Positions 47,419 to 58,572 of a stretch of DNA of 64,000 nucleotides are shown piece after piece (within the stretch, counting starts at the first letter, position 1; each line of letters opens with the position of its first letter). Made by a program: the position numbers and the translations under genes. Source of the DNA: Erigeron canadensis (taxonomy: Eukaryota > Streptophyta > Magnoliopsida > Asterales > Asteraceae); contig NC_057768.1 of assembly GCF_010389155.1 (NCBI RefSeq), positions 17,543,664 to 17,607,663 of the forward strand. The letters run 5' to 3'. The notes beneath the pieces were generated by a model. It was not told the origin of the DNA. It did no database searches and saw only the letters and a program-made list of their open reading frames with translations.

Positions 47419-48971
47419 ATACTAAATATAGTTGGTTTAAATTTTAAAAGTACAGATCAAAACTTAAAACGTTTTTTAAGATTTGCATCCATGCTTGACT
47501 TTTATCAAAGAGATATAATAATAATAATGGTTAAAGCTTAAAGTGAAGAGAATAAATATTTGTAAAGATTTGTTGGCTAGTATACGATCGGACTTTGATG
47601 GCAAGAAAATGGACGTTCCAAAACGAAAGGAAAAAAAAAATGATATGAAGATAATTAATTATGTCTTTAGTGATTTCCATAAATATGTTTGACGAGGAAA
47701 ACCATATGAATGTTAAACAAATATAGAAATGAGTTTGATCCTCATCCCATGAAAAGGTTAAAGTGTCTTTTCTATTATTTAGGTAAAACATGGAAGCAGT
47801 CTCTTTACTACAACTTAACCTCTCTCATACACCGTCGAGGTATTGGGGCTTAAAGATAAAATTCATTCAAGGGTTCTTATTTGTTCAGAAATGAATTTAG
47901 GAACTTGTTATATATATATATTGGTAGATGAAGAAAACAAATAGTAAGACAGTCAACGCTTAACTGCACAAATGGACGTCTAGTACAAGGGTGTATGATG
48001 TAACATCGAGCAATTTGTGGATTTATTTTTAAAAGGTGAATTTTACTTGAAACTTTATGTCACGATTTGACAACGGAAGGTTTAGCATGCGTTGTATTAA
48101 CTGGGTCCACGGTAGAGAGTAAATGCCTATTTCTGATGAGGAGAAAAACCCCTATTAATATCCCGAATGCAAGCAATTTGTGGAATTAGTTCCAAACAAT
48201 TTCGTTCTATGCATAAGACTAAAACTCAAATTACAAAAATATACAAACAAATAAATTGTATCTTTACATTAGAACTAAAAATTAAAGACAAGTTATAAGG
48301 TTTCATGTAATCCTCTAGGTTTAGCCTTATTAACTTTTAATATGGTATGAACATAACATGCGGCTTTTTTTTAAACGCTTGTGTAGGTATAACGAGGCCA
48401 TTTGGAGCTAAATCGATGATTTGGTGTTAAAGACATGAGTACATGACTATGAAATATGAATATGTACAAATGATGTGATTTTGTCTGATCAACTCTTTAT
48501 CTCTTGATTCTCTTCTATTGATCTTTTCAAGTGATATGATTTGATTGGTTAGGGAAATCATTAAACTGATAAATTAGCAGGCTATCATTATTTCCATTAT
48601 ATTACAGATTTTGACCTTTCCTTTAAAGTTAAACAAGTACTCCAAGTAAGAGCATCTATGATTATATGTGTTTAGTAACATAAAACAAATCAGTAGTGAC
48701 AATTTTTTGGTCAACTGATCCGAATTTATATATTTTCTAGTTGAGTAATGACATAGATGATCACTAATGTGTGATAAAATTTAAGTGATGAGAAGGTGAT
48801 AGAGAATTTATATGTGTGTTGTGTATTTAAGAGAATTAGTAAGGTAAATATGTTATAAATTTAAAGAATTAGTAACCTAAATTATTAGAATCAAACTTCA
48901 GCAATATATGAATTTATTTTTTTTGACATTGCACTATTTTAATGAATTTACGTTAATCTTTTTTAAAAAAA
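47419..48971. other. AT-rich intergenic DNA
   Basis: No supported gene or recognisable element in this 1.5-kb stretch; the open frames are short and low complexity. Confidence 0.5.
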
Positions 48972-49369
48972 TGGTTATTTAAAAACTCACAAATAAATAA
49001 AAACGCGAGAACAATTATGGGTCACATATTTTCTTTACTTTTTTCTTTCTTCAATTAAATAGGAAAATTCATCCAAATTATTCAAAATACTTTATCTCAC
49101 GAACCGTAAATCGTTAGATGAAAAATAAAGTATGGGTAGTCTTAAAATTTCGTCATCTTTCATTAGAGATGCAATTCGATATAGTTTTGACGACTTTTTA
49201 ATTTTCGTTTTTTTCCCCTTATACTTGTGTACCTACACATGTGTAGGATCTTTGTTTTCATATTTAAATTAGTAAATAATCATCTGTACACAACAATAAA
49301 GGTTAAAAGTGGAGCCCGTCAATCAATGGCAGAGCCATAGCGGCTAAGGGCAGAGCCCGTTAGGTAGAT

Positions 49370-49455
49370 CACCCGTCACCCCCTATGACCTATCAGCCTC
49401 TATGACCTATCACACTATGACCTATCACCCTCAATGACCTATCACCCCACCAGCT
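49370..49455. repeat. Short tandem repeat, CTATGACCTATCACC unit
   Basis: About five imperfect units of 16-18 bp around CTATGACCTATCACCC. A related run lies at about 41700-41760 in the Helitron. Confidence 0.75.
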
Positions 49456-50639
49456 ACCCTTTATGAATATCCTTAAGGGCGAAGCCGCTTCCGAATCACA
49501 ATTTTTAACGTTCAACTTACATATGTCGAGTTGCTCGAACTCGTTTAAACCAAGTTCGAGTTTAACTATTTCGAGTTCGAGTCGATCTCAAACAAAAAAA
49601 CGAGCTCGATTAGTTAGACGAGCCGAGCTTTAAAAAAATAAATTGGGTTCGGCTCGCTCGAAAGATCGATTACTTTTTCGATCCGAACGAGCTTTAAGAG
49701 CTACTCGAGCCTTTGTATACAAGTTTAAAAATATCACTTGTATGTTAGTAAGGAGCTTGAAACCATGACCTCCAAGTTTAATGGATGACATTTTAACCAT
49801 TAAGGACAACTATCTTTTTATTGTTATCCTTGCATATATTTTAAATAAAGGCTCTAAGTCTTTAACCATTACTATCCATTTTGTTTATATATTACTTAAA
49901 TAAATATAAAATTCGAGACTTAATACTTTAATAATGTATTAAACTTTTTTTTTTCAAATTTATTTTAACTTCCAAGTAATGTGATATGTGTCGCTTTCTC
50001 TTAACATATTAACTTTTTTTTTAACTTATGATTTTGATAACTAATACATATTCTTTAAAAAAATTTAAATATAATATGTTTTATCTAAATCTTTCTTATG
50101 TATAATTAAAATAACATTTTATTATTCATTTTAATTTTTGTGAGATAACTTGTTTTAGGATAAATGCAAAAATACAATCAAACTTCTCATCATCTTACCA
50201 TGAATAAAAATGATCTATCAAAATTATGATTGGTATGTATATATATATATATATAAATTGTCTAAAGGTTGACCTATAATGATAACATATTACTACATGT
50301 ATGCTTTGAATAACGTTATTTCAATAGTGATTATTTTAATGGATCATTTTCATAGTAATGTAATCAAAGTTTCAATTATACACGAATAAGGATCGATAAA
50401 ATGTTTGATGGTAACATATTTGATAACTAATACATATTAGGTATCCTAACGAAAACGAATATCATATACTTGATTTTGTCCAAAGTTCTTTCTATAATGA
50501 TAACATATAACTACATGTATAAAGTAATTAACTTTATTTCAATATTAGTCATTTTAATAGACTGTTTCTATTCATAGTTATGTGATCAAAGTTCTGAGTA
50601 TACACGAATGAGGATCGATAAATGTTTAATGGTAACATA

Positions 50640-51000
50640 TACCGCTTTATAACACGAGCTAATCGAGCTTGAGCTCTGGCTCCTAAACATGAAAACGAAA
50701 CTCGAACTAAGTTAATCCTACAAGTATTGAAATAACTATATATACGAGCTTCAAGCTTGATCTCGAATTGAGCTCCACCTACTGAACATGGAAACGAAAC
50801 TCGAACTAAGTTAATCCTACAAGTATTCAAATAACTATATAGACGAGTTTCGAGCTCGAGCTCAAACACTAATAAGTCGAGTCAAGCTCAAGCTCGAGCT
50901 CAAATTTGAATATTGATACGAGCTCGAGCTCGATTCGAGTAATAAATAAACAAACAAGCCTAAATATACTGAAACTCGGCTCGGCTTGTTCCCACCCCTA
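50640..51000. repeat. AGCTCGA-rich repeat with ~99-bp tandem duplication
   Basis: Two copies containing GAAACGAAACTCGAACTAAG (about 50691 and 50790) are followed by GAGCTCGAGCTCG runs. The right edge (GGCTTGTTCCCACCCCTA) resembles the end of known hAT-type MITEs that begin TAGGGGTGGGAAC. Related AGCTCGA remnants lie at 49510-49700 and 53590-53800. Confidence 0.6.
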
Positions 51001-51203
51001 TGTGTAGGTTATGTATAAGTGTCAAAAAGAAAACAAAAATTAAAAAGTCGTCAAAAGTATATCGAATTTTATCTCTAATGAAAGATGACTAAATTTTAAA
51101 AATACCCATACTTTTTGTTTCATCTAATGATTTACGGTGTAAGATAAAACATTTTGAATGATTTGTATAAATTTTCTTATTTAATTGAACAGAGAGAAAG
51201 GTG

Positions 51204-51568
51204 GGAGAGACACAAGAATGTTTATCTCTCTTCTCTCTCTCCACCCTCTGCTCTCTCACATCTAACGGCTCTTTCTCCTGGATCTTGGATCGGAGATTAA
51301 GCCTATAATTTCGAGATTCAAATCGTGTATTTAAGATTGAGAGTTTGAGATCGAGATTATTCCCATCCGGTTAAATTTTCAACTCTGGCGGATCTAACCC
51401 TATTTTTTACACTCTTTGGGCCGGAGGTCCCTTCCATTTCGGTGGATCTGGAAGCAGCCTCTTTACTTTATGTAGGGGTAAGGTCTGTCTATATCATACC
51501 TCCCCCGTACCCCGGCTTATGCCGGTACTAAGCCGGTATTGGATACCGTTGTCATTGTCGTTGTCGTC
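51204..51568 (+). mobile_element. SINE-like insertion with 13-bp target duplication
   Basis: AGAGAGAAAGGTG occurs at 51191-51203 and 51569-51581, directly flanking 365 bp that interrupts the right arm of the inverted-repeat element. The 3' part has the style of a plant SINE (TACCTCCCCCGTACCCCGGC) and ends in a GTTGTC(A)TTGTCGTTGTCGTC tail. The B-box-like GAGATTCAAATC lies near 51313; an A box is not clear. The size, tail and long duplication support reverse-transcribed insertion. Confidence 0.7.
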
Positions 51569-51641
51569 AGAGAGAAAGGTGAGGAAAATATGTGGCTCAG
51601 TATCGTGTTATTTTTTATTTGTGAGTTTTCAAAATAACTCA

Positions 51642-51904
51642 CCCCAATCTTCTAAATAAGAACTTTCAATATTTTGATATCAATTACACAACACATAAAT
51701 AAGTCAAAACATGTATGTATGATCCTTCGATCTTGATTAACACCAATCTCAATTTTGGTTCCAATCACCAAACAATATTTTAAAATTCCAACCAAGTTTG
51801 AGACAATTTAGCAACAGAAGGGCCGGCACTGTCAGCCCCAATCCTACACTTGTCACTGTAATATCTCATTCAAACAAGGTGTTTGAAACAAGAACACGAA
51901 CAAT
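51642..51904 (+). promoter_or_regulatory. ANTH gene promoter and 5' UTR region
   Basis: About 260 bp between the inverted-repeat element and the ATG. No unambiguous TATA box. The bases before the start (GAACAATATG) give an A at -3. Confidence 0.4.
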
Positions 51905-53035
51905 ATGCAATTGTGGAAGAGGGCTTCGGGAGCCTTGAAAGATCATGGAAGTCTTCTCAGAGCCAGTTTAACTCGTCGATCATCACTTAGCAACCCAAAT
52001 ATAGAAATAGCTGTCATCAAGGCCACCACCCATGACGAGTCTCATGTTGATTACAGGAGTGCTCAGCGAGTTTTTGCATGGGTCAGGATTTCTGATGAAT
52101 TCCTATACCGTGTGTTGTGGGTACTCTTCAATAGGATGAACAGGAATCGCAACTGGGTGGTGGCCTTGAAGGGACTCATGCTTTTACATGGAGTTTTTTG
52201 CTGTAAAGTACCTGGGATTCAAGAGATTGGACAGTTACCATACAATTTGTTGAATCTTAAAGACAAGTATGTTAAGCACGAAAAAATGTCGTGTTTGACC
52301 ACATTTATTCGTGCTTACTTTGTTTTTCTAGGTGAGAAATCAGGATTCATATTCTTCCATTCACAAGAACAGAGAAAAAGGGAGGTTTTGTCACCTGACA
52401 AAACGCATGAAGAACAAAATGAAAACATGATAAAACAAGATTTTATTTGGTTACAAAATCTCCAGTACTTGCTCGATAAGTCACTCGAAATCCAACCAAA
52501 GTCGACAACAGTAAATGTGCTTGTTCTTGAAGCCATGGACTGCATCGTGGTCGAGATTTACGATATTTACAGCCGAATTAGCAACGGAATAGGAACTATT
52601 CTCATGAAAACTTACTCTGCAGGAAAACAGGAGGCTAAAATGGCCTTGTCAATTCTGCAGAAGGCAAAAGTTCAACATGAACAACTCTCAAATTTTTTCG
52701 AGTATTGCAAAGATATTGGGGTTTGCAACGCCTCCGAATGCCCTAAAATGGAACAAATTCCTGATGAAGTTATTCTAGAACTCGAGCACATTATTAGTGG
52801 AGATTTAAGTCAATCAGAAAACAAACATTATACAAAAGAAGAGGTGAAATCAATCAAAGTTGTGGAGGACAGCCACACATCAATCATAGGTGACAAAATT
52901 CATAGTTCAAAGACTCTAAATACAGAGGGTTGGACGGTTTTCGAAGAAAGGAAGATATTAGATCTTATAGATCTCTCTTCTAGTGCAGAAGCAAACACTA
53001 GATTTGGCCCTTTGCCAGATCTGATTAGTTTCTGA
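51905..53035 (+). CDS. ANTH-domain clathrin assembly protein (AP180/CALM family)
   Basis: A single uninterrupted frame of 376 codons. The N-terminal half is an ANTH domain: IEIAVIKATTHDES (residues ~34-46) holds the basic KATTH motif that binds phosphoinositides, followed by VFAWVRISDEFLYRVLWVLF and VVALKGLMLLHGVF (~85-98). The second half is helical (TYSAGKQEAKMALSILQKAK), and the C-terminus ends FGPLPDLISF. Length and intronless structure match the plant group of putative clathrin assembly proteins such as Arabidopsis At1g25240/At1g68110. Known family role: links PI(4,5)P2-rich membrane and clathrin during endocytosis. Classical NPF/DPF repeats are not evident, so the clathrin contacts of this short member are uncertain. 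The frame appears intact and functional. Confidence 0.93.
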   Translation: MQLWKRASGALKDHGSLLRASLTRRSSLSNPNIEIAVIKATTHDESHVDYRSAQRVFAWVRISDEFLYRVLWVLFNRMNRNRNWVVALKGLMLLHGVFCCKVPGIQEIGQLPYNLLNLKDKYVKHEKMSCLTTFIRAYFVFLGEKSGFIFFHSQEQRKREVLSPDKTHEEQNENMIKQDFIWLQNLQYLLDKSLEIQPKSTTVNVLVLEAMDCIVVEIYDIYSRISNGIGTILMKTYSAGKQEAKMALSILQKAKVQHEQLSNFFEYCKDIGVCNASECPKMEQIPDEVILELEHIISGDLSQSENKHYTKEEVKSIKVVEDSHTSIIGDKIHSSKTLNTEGWTVFEERKILDLIDLSSSAEANTRFGPLPDLISF

Positions 53036-53250
53036 GTATTCTGTCCAGATCAATAATATGATAAGTAAACATTGAAGAAGAAACAGTGACTTCTTTTAAC
53101 TATATGTAACAATTTGTCAAGATTTGTAGTGTTTACATTCATACTTGAATGATACAATTGCAGGGATTGCTTTCACAAAAAGATGTATGTTAGTATCCAC
53201 TGTTTTCTGTTATGGAGCTAACATTTACTAAGGTCATTCAGCTGCACTCA
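53036..53250. other. 3' flank of the ANTH gene
   Basis: Probable 3' UTR, with a 15-bp direct repeat unit at 53236-53250 that flanks the following SINE. Confidence 0.5.
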
Positions 53251-53460
53251 AACCATCACCAAATCGTCTAGCGGCAAGGAGTCTTGTTTCCTTACAAGGG
53301 GTCTCACATTTGAATCCTACATTAGGCATTAATTTGGAGGTGGCAAAGGAAATGCCTAAAACCGTTCATGCGCAAAGCCCGGTTAGACCGAACAATAAGC
53401 CAAAAATGGCTCTCCACCCAAGGTAACCCTTAGCCAAGGGAAAACCTTTTAGTAGAAGAA
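53251..53460 (+). mobile_element. tRNA-derived SINE, 210 bp
   Basis: The 5' part carries an RNA polymerase III A box (TCTAGCGGCAAGG, about 53267-53279) and a B box (CATTTGAATCCT, about 53307-53318) at tRNA-like spacing. Conserved SINE body sequence follows (ATGCGCAAAGCCCGG, ATGGCTCTCCACCCAAGG) and the tail is AGTAGAAGA. A 15-bp imperfect target duplication, ATTCAGCTGCACTCA (53236-53250) versus ATTCAGCTTAACTCA (53461-53475), flanks it. Confidence 0.8.
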
Positions 53461-53475
53461 TTCAGCTTAACTCAG

Positions 53476-54542
53476 CCAAGACTATTTGAAATAGGTACAT
53501 GGATGGGTTTATCAGGTTGAGCAATTAGAAACCTTCCCCATGTCCAATACGAAGATAGCTGGATCAGCTTGACTACCATTGTTCAAAAGCTAGCTCAATT
53601 ACTTTGCCCAATGAACCAACTCACGAATCACACGAGCTGGACAAGCTTAGTCTAGCTCGTATATTTTTAGTATGATACAATCGATCTCCAGCTCAAATTA
53701 AGCTATCAATAGAAATTAACTCAACTAACCAGTTTATGCACGAGCTCAAGCAGTAATGTGAATATTCGAGCTCGAGTCCAAACACAATTATATAAAAGTT
53801 ACCAAGCTCAAGATGAAAATTGTTAACCAAACCAAAATCGAGTGCCTTAAGTAGCTCTGTACTCTATTGGATAAAGTGTAACACAAATCTACAATACTAA
53901 GCGTACCACTTTATAGATGCAAACATGTCAAAAAACTATGGCAAAAATGTACCTAATCTCCTAATCAGATCCTCAACTTCTTTTTTAGAAATTTTTTACT
54001 TCACTAAACATAAAATCATTGTTGGCAGAAATAACTAATCAGATATTTGAGCAGAGAACCATATTGAACCACATGAATATTAGGTTTTGTTTGGTTCAAA
54101 AATTTTCATCTTTAATCCCTTAAAATAACCAAACTCAAGGACATGTCATAGCTAACAGTATGAACAAAGACAACACCTCTTAGGCCAACAGTCACAAAAA
54201 CACCAAATTTGCCAATTTGGAGTTCTTTGTGTATACATTTCCCTATAAAAATAGCAAGAGAATAAATATGGAACACTAATCAATAACAATCAAAAGAAAT
54301 AAAGTAAAAATTAATCTAACCCTATTGACTTTCCATCATACTAAAAACTAAAAAGAGATCACATATCAAACTCAGGTCTTCCCAAAGCACTAAATTAGTC
54401 AGCATTTACATTCAAAGAGCAGAATGGAAGCACAGATCAAAATGTGATGAAACAGACAAAAAGGTATTTTATTAAGAAAATATAACAAATAGTCTTGAAA
54501 TCATCATTTGGGAAGAAAGATTAAAAATAACCTTGATGACCA
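53476..54542. other. Intergenic DNA with AGCTCGA remnants
   Basis: 53590-53800 contains GAGCTCGA/AGCTCGT fragments like those at 50640-51000. The last part (about 54400-54542) is probably the 3' UTR of the minus-strand gene that ends at 54543. No other coding. Confidence 0.45.
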
Positions 54543-55069
54543 TCAAATGACATCATCAGAAATTGCAGCAGCAGAATTTTGTTCTTGAACAATCTTCATT
54601 TGGCGTTCAGCATGTTCTCTCTCGCAAGCACTTATTCCCAATATTATATCAACCATTGTACCAGTAGTCCCGAAAAATACAAGTGGTGCAAGTGATTTCC
54701 TCTTTATTCCTACAGGTATAGCAATTAAAGCACCTGCTACAGAGAAGACCCACGTGCCCAATGCACTGCAAACATTCACATTCAATAAAATTAGTCCAAA
54801 AACATTCTCTTTACTGATAAAGAAACACAATGATCCTTGTATTCCACTATACCTAGATTTTAATATTTTTATATGCAAAACTGATGCACCTGATACACAC
54901 ATTCACATTCCTTATGGTCTCTAACAAAATAGTTGTTTTCGGAGAGGAAGGGAAAAACGCCATACATAGAAGTTCATATTTTCGTTCATTACTAAACTGA
55001 ATAAGTTAAAAGAACTCACTTGGAAACAGAGCAGTCCTCAATATGCTTTGCATTCTGTTGAGTCGCCAT
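54543..55069 (-). CDS. Small two-helix membrane protein, conserved in plants, function unknown
   Basis: Two exons on the minus strand: 55069-55020 (MATQQNAKHIEDCSVS) and 54765-54543. They are joined across a GT-AG intron whose split Asn codon restores VSNALGTWVFSVAGAL. The product is 90 residues: a short N-terminus, a hydrophobic helix (~19-36), a basic loop GIKRKS, a second hydrophobic helix (~42-62, LAPLVFFGTTGTMVDIILGI), then a charged amphipathic tail (CEREHAERQMKIVQEQ). From memory, close relatives exist across land plants without an assigned role, and I do not name one. The topology suggests a hairpin membrane protein. The alternative start at 54902, reading through the intron, was rejected because the spliced form gives a continuous, better-conserved N-terminus. 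Confidence 0.82.
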
Positions 55070-56560
55070 TCTTAAGAAGATCAACTTCGGATAAGAAACT
55101 TCTAGTAAACCTAAAGACTAATGATCCCTTGCAAACCTGCTTTTCCATTTCATTGTAGTGGTTTTCCATAAACTAACATAGGATAGTTGCATAAAAAATA
55201 TAGAGGCCAAGGCTAAATATGCAAGAATGAATGAAGCAACAGTGTATCAAATCATAGTTCATGGTTTTTGTTTCTTACCCTTAACTGCATTTGGGTTCAT
55301 AACAAGAAAGGGAAAATCAGGATTTTTAATGTACTTATCAAGTTATCATATGCCATTCTTGTTATTCTCCAAACAGATACAAACTTTACTTTTGTAATGT
55401 TTCAAATTTTCTTCTGGAAATGGAGTAATAATATATGGTAACATCACCGAGTCATCTGACCCGAACAGGAAAAAGTTAAAAGCGAGATCAAGGAGACAAG
55501 GACACCAGTATCATTCAAGTGAAGCTCATTTTCTCAGATAGCTTACTAACAACCTACCTTTCAAAAAAATCTTTATTTGCTCATCCCATTCAACAAACAC
55601 ATCCACTTGCAGGGCAAAAGGCTTATACTACATACTAGTCACAAATATGACAAATAGTAGATCATAATAAACAGGACTTGGCTTTATTTAATCAACTGCA
55701 TAGTGCATACACAGGGAATATCTAACATACTGGTATACACATACGCGAGACATGTTAAAACAAGAGAAATAGTAGATCGTAATAAACAGTCAGGAATCAC
55801 CACTAATGGTAGTAGTATTTGTCAGTGAAAACAAATGAACCCCTTTGTTTTCAGGTAATTATATATTATGTCAAGTAAGATAATACAAGGGTGCGTTTTA
55901 TTATCGTGTTGTCAGAAAATAGAACAGAACTCGATTGGGTTCTCCTGTTTGGTTTGTAGCCTGAGAAAGGAAAAGGAAGGGAATACTGATTAAAGACTAA
56001 AATACGCCCATTACAAACATACTTGTATTGTTTCGTAATTGATTCCTAGTTTGATATACACTACCTGGAAACTAGCAAATATAAAATTCTTCGACCTATT
56101 CATAACACGAGTAGATATTACCAATTAAAAAGACTACAAATAATCGAAGCACACAATTCCAACATCCTGAATATTATCCAGTTATCCTCTTTTTGTTTTC
56201 TTCAAGTGATGACGAATCGAACCAAACAAGGTTCTTTTAACAATATGAGAAACACCAACAAACATACTCGTACGATGGCAATCATGTCATATGGAAAAAC
56301 AAAAATAAAAATTACTACTTGTTCATCTTCAAAGCATTAAAACAATAAAAATAAAATAGATAAAAATTGTATACCAGCAAAAAATAAGGGGAAATGAAAT
56401 AATAATACAGTAATAATGAGAACAGACAAGATAGTAGAAACATATGTATGTAATGTAACCATAAGAAGAAACAAACATCTAAAACTTACTACTGTTCTGC
56501 TTCTGCTGGGTAGATCACCCTCTCTCCTTTCTTTTCGTTTCTTTGTATTTGCAGCGTTGT
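55070..56560 (-). promoter_or_regulatory. Probable 5' UTR intron and first non-coding exon of the 54543-55069 gene
   Basis: On the minus strand a CAGCAGAAGCAGAACAGTA stretch near 56490 is followed by GTAAGTTTT, a good donor, and TCTTCTTAAG lies directly before the ATG as an acceptor. The purine-rich GAAAGGAGAGAGGG just upstream (about 56515-56530) looks like a 5' UTR. The 1.4 kb between has no coding. Splicing here is inference. Confidence 0.5.
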
Positions 56561-57129
56561 AACACCAAATTTACTTTTTTCCTGCCAAATCAACATCCTT
56601 CTAGACTTCTATTTTTCCCCTTTAACCATTCACTTAATGAATTGGTCATTTAGTCCCCACTATTATTTAATTAAAAACATAATATCCTAAGATCTTTCAT
56701 TTTATATCCAATCAAAATAAAAAAATATATATATATAAAAATAAAAAAGGACTTCACATTTTGTCTTTTTACCTAAATGATCACAATCACCTTCTTCCCT
56801 TTACCTACACTCATCACTTACATTTCTTAACCATTCACTTTTTTCACCTTTACCCTTCACCTACCTCTATCACCTACCTTTACAAATGGTCTTATCTATA
56901 ATGTAAAAAAAAAAAAAAGGTTAGCCGTGTACAACTTTGCTCACCTACCTTTTCGTGTACAAATGGTCTATCACCTTTTTCACCTTTACTCACAGTTGTA
57001 CACTTTGCAATAAATTTTATACTTTTGTTTTAGATAATTAAAACTTGTTGGTATGAATGTCACTCCTCATAATTTATATCTATAATCAATATCTATATTT
57101 ATATTTATACTTCTATATCAATACTTCTA
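56561..57129. other. AT/C-rich intergenic DNA
   Basis: Low-complexity sequence with repeated CACCTTTACC and CACTTTTT phrases; no gene or element ends recognised. Confidence 0.45.
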
Positions 57130-57329
57130 TCTATATATATACTCCTTTATAATGCAAACTAGGTATTCAATTTTTAAAATTTCTCAATCTATTAAAACAT
57201 TTATTACATACATCATTTATCTACTAAATTATCTTCATTAACTACTTAAATCACTTGAATTATTTTACATTAATTATATATCTTACTCGCCGCCGTCGCC
57301 ACCGCCACATTGCGCGAGTATTCGTCTAG
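57130..57329 (+). mobile_element. Short Helitron, 200 bp
   Basis: Begins TCTATATATATACTCC after an A and ends GCGCGAGTATTCGTCTAG before a T. The internal end CCGCCACATTGCGCGAG resembles that of the Helitron at 41333-41800, and the 5' parts share TTATAAWGCA. The small size suggests a deletion derivative. Confidence 0.6.
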
Positions 57330-58423
57330 TCCCTTATAAAGAGAATAAAATTAAGAAATTAAGCATATTTTTTCTTCCCAAAATATTCATACTTAAACAT
57401 AAAACCCATTTATACCCTCCTTCCCCATTCTCTCTAATCATTACACACTCTCATCGACCTTCTATCACCCTACGTCGCCGCCCTCCTTCTCCACCGCCTC
57501 CCTTTTATATTGTCCTCACTTTTTAGCCGCTGCAACGTGCAGACCATAGGCTCTTATAACGTATATTAACCTATCCTATTTTAGAAATTCAACATTTTTT
57601 TATACCCAAAATTCCCTTATTTCTTAATCCTATTCTATATATACTTAATCTATACTTTTATTCTATTTAATAAATAAAACACCCTCTCTTTAAAAGTTAC
57701 AGAAAAATTATCTAAAATATCATTAATGATTAAATTACAATATCAGTCATTTATCCAAAATATCTCCATTAAATTTTTACATCAATTTTCAACACCACTT
57801 GACGCCGCCTCCACCACCAACAGTCGCCCCACTACCACACCGTTGTCGCCACAACCACTGCCACATTGCACTGGGAATGTGCTATTTACATTAAAGTTAT
57901 ATTATAAAGATACTAAAATGCCTCTATATAAAAAGGAATGAAATCATGAACAGTGAATCAGGCTAGTAGGTAGCTGCGCAGCTTGCTAGCTTAGTTAACT
58001 GCGCAGCTGCCTGCTAGCTTGCTAATTTATTGTTCTAAAAATGTATATATTTAATATGTCAAACTTTTAGCAGGTCATATTGTTTTTATGTAAGGGTTTA
58101 TAGATTTCGTCTATCTTTATTTTTGATTTGGCTCATTCATATTAATATGATGCTTTTATTTGCTTTGTCTTTTAGATTCTTTTAAAAAATAAATATATGT
58201 ATATAATATGACAAAACTTTAAGCAGGGTTATTTTAGTGACTTTTATGGTTTGTGATTACATTTTAGTTTTTACGTCTCACCCTGTATTATCTTTCGAAT
58301 TTTACCACGTTGCAAAAGATTTATGTTTTTTTTTTGCGCAATTGCTTGTCAGTTTTAATTTTTTTTTTAACTAAATAAAACATGTGTTACCTTCCAAAAA
58401 AAATTTTAAAAAATAAAACATAT
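57330..58423. other. Intergenic DNA with GCCGCC-rich Helitron-like debris and a palindromic direct repeat
   Basis: 57470-57545 and 57800-57880 carry CCGCC / CACTGCCACATTGCACTGGG fragments like Helitron 3' ends, but without a clean CTAG. At about 57968-58024 two copies of a CTGCGCAGC / TGCTAGCTT unit stand in tandem, rich in the palindromes GCTGCGCAGC and GCTAGC. The frame at 57726-57941 is low complexity and not supported as a gene. Confidence 0.45.
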
Positions 58424-58572
58424 TGTTATAAATATTATAAATGGAATGGATGTCCATATATTGAATGGTAATCTTTTTTATGATTAGGAGATTATTTTCT
58501 TAGAACTCTCCATTCTTTCTATATCTCTTAGTCTTGTGTTCTTTATTGTTTTGTTTCTTTAGTTTTATAACA
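58424..58572 (+). repeat. Short copia-type LTR (149 bp), solo or truncated element
   Basis: Starts TGTTATAAATATTATAAATG and ends TAGTTTTATAACA, with TTATAACA forming the inverted end. It is directly followed by TGTTATCAGCACGCTCT (58573), a primer-site form known from other plant copia-type elements. TATA-like TATAAATATT lies inside. No downstream gag/pol and no second LTR were found before 59300. Confidence 0.6.

Larger units (their letters stand above)
48972..51641. mobile_element. ~2.7-kb inverted-repeat element upstream of the ANTH gene
   Basis: The left arm, about 48972-49260 (TGGTTATTTAAAAACTCAC ... CTTTCATTAGAGAT ... GACGACTTTTTAATTTT), is repeated in reverse complement at about 51000-51190 and 51582-51641; the right arm is split by the insertion at 51204-51568. 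The middle holds AGCTCGA-rich sequence. The arms also resemble the Helitron interior at 41500-41660. Superfamily not assigned; no coding and no clear target duplication. Confidence 0.65.

Noticed and set aside
47531..47791. 86-codon minus-strand frame
   Set aside because: AT-rich, hydrophobic low-complexity translation in intergenic DNA, with no signals or homology.
53260..53330. Functional tRNA gene
   Set aside because: A and B boxes are present, but the cloverleaf arms and 3' half do not fit a tRNA; a SINE body follows.
54766..54902. Extension of the small membrane protein start to 54902
   Set aside because: It reads through the intron and gives an unrelated N-terminus; splicing to 55020-55069 restores the conserved one.
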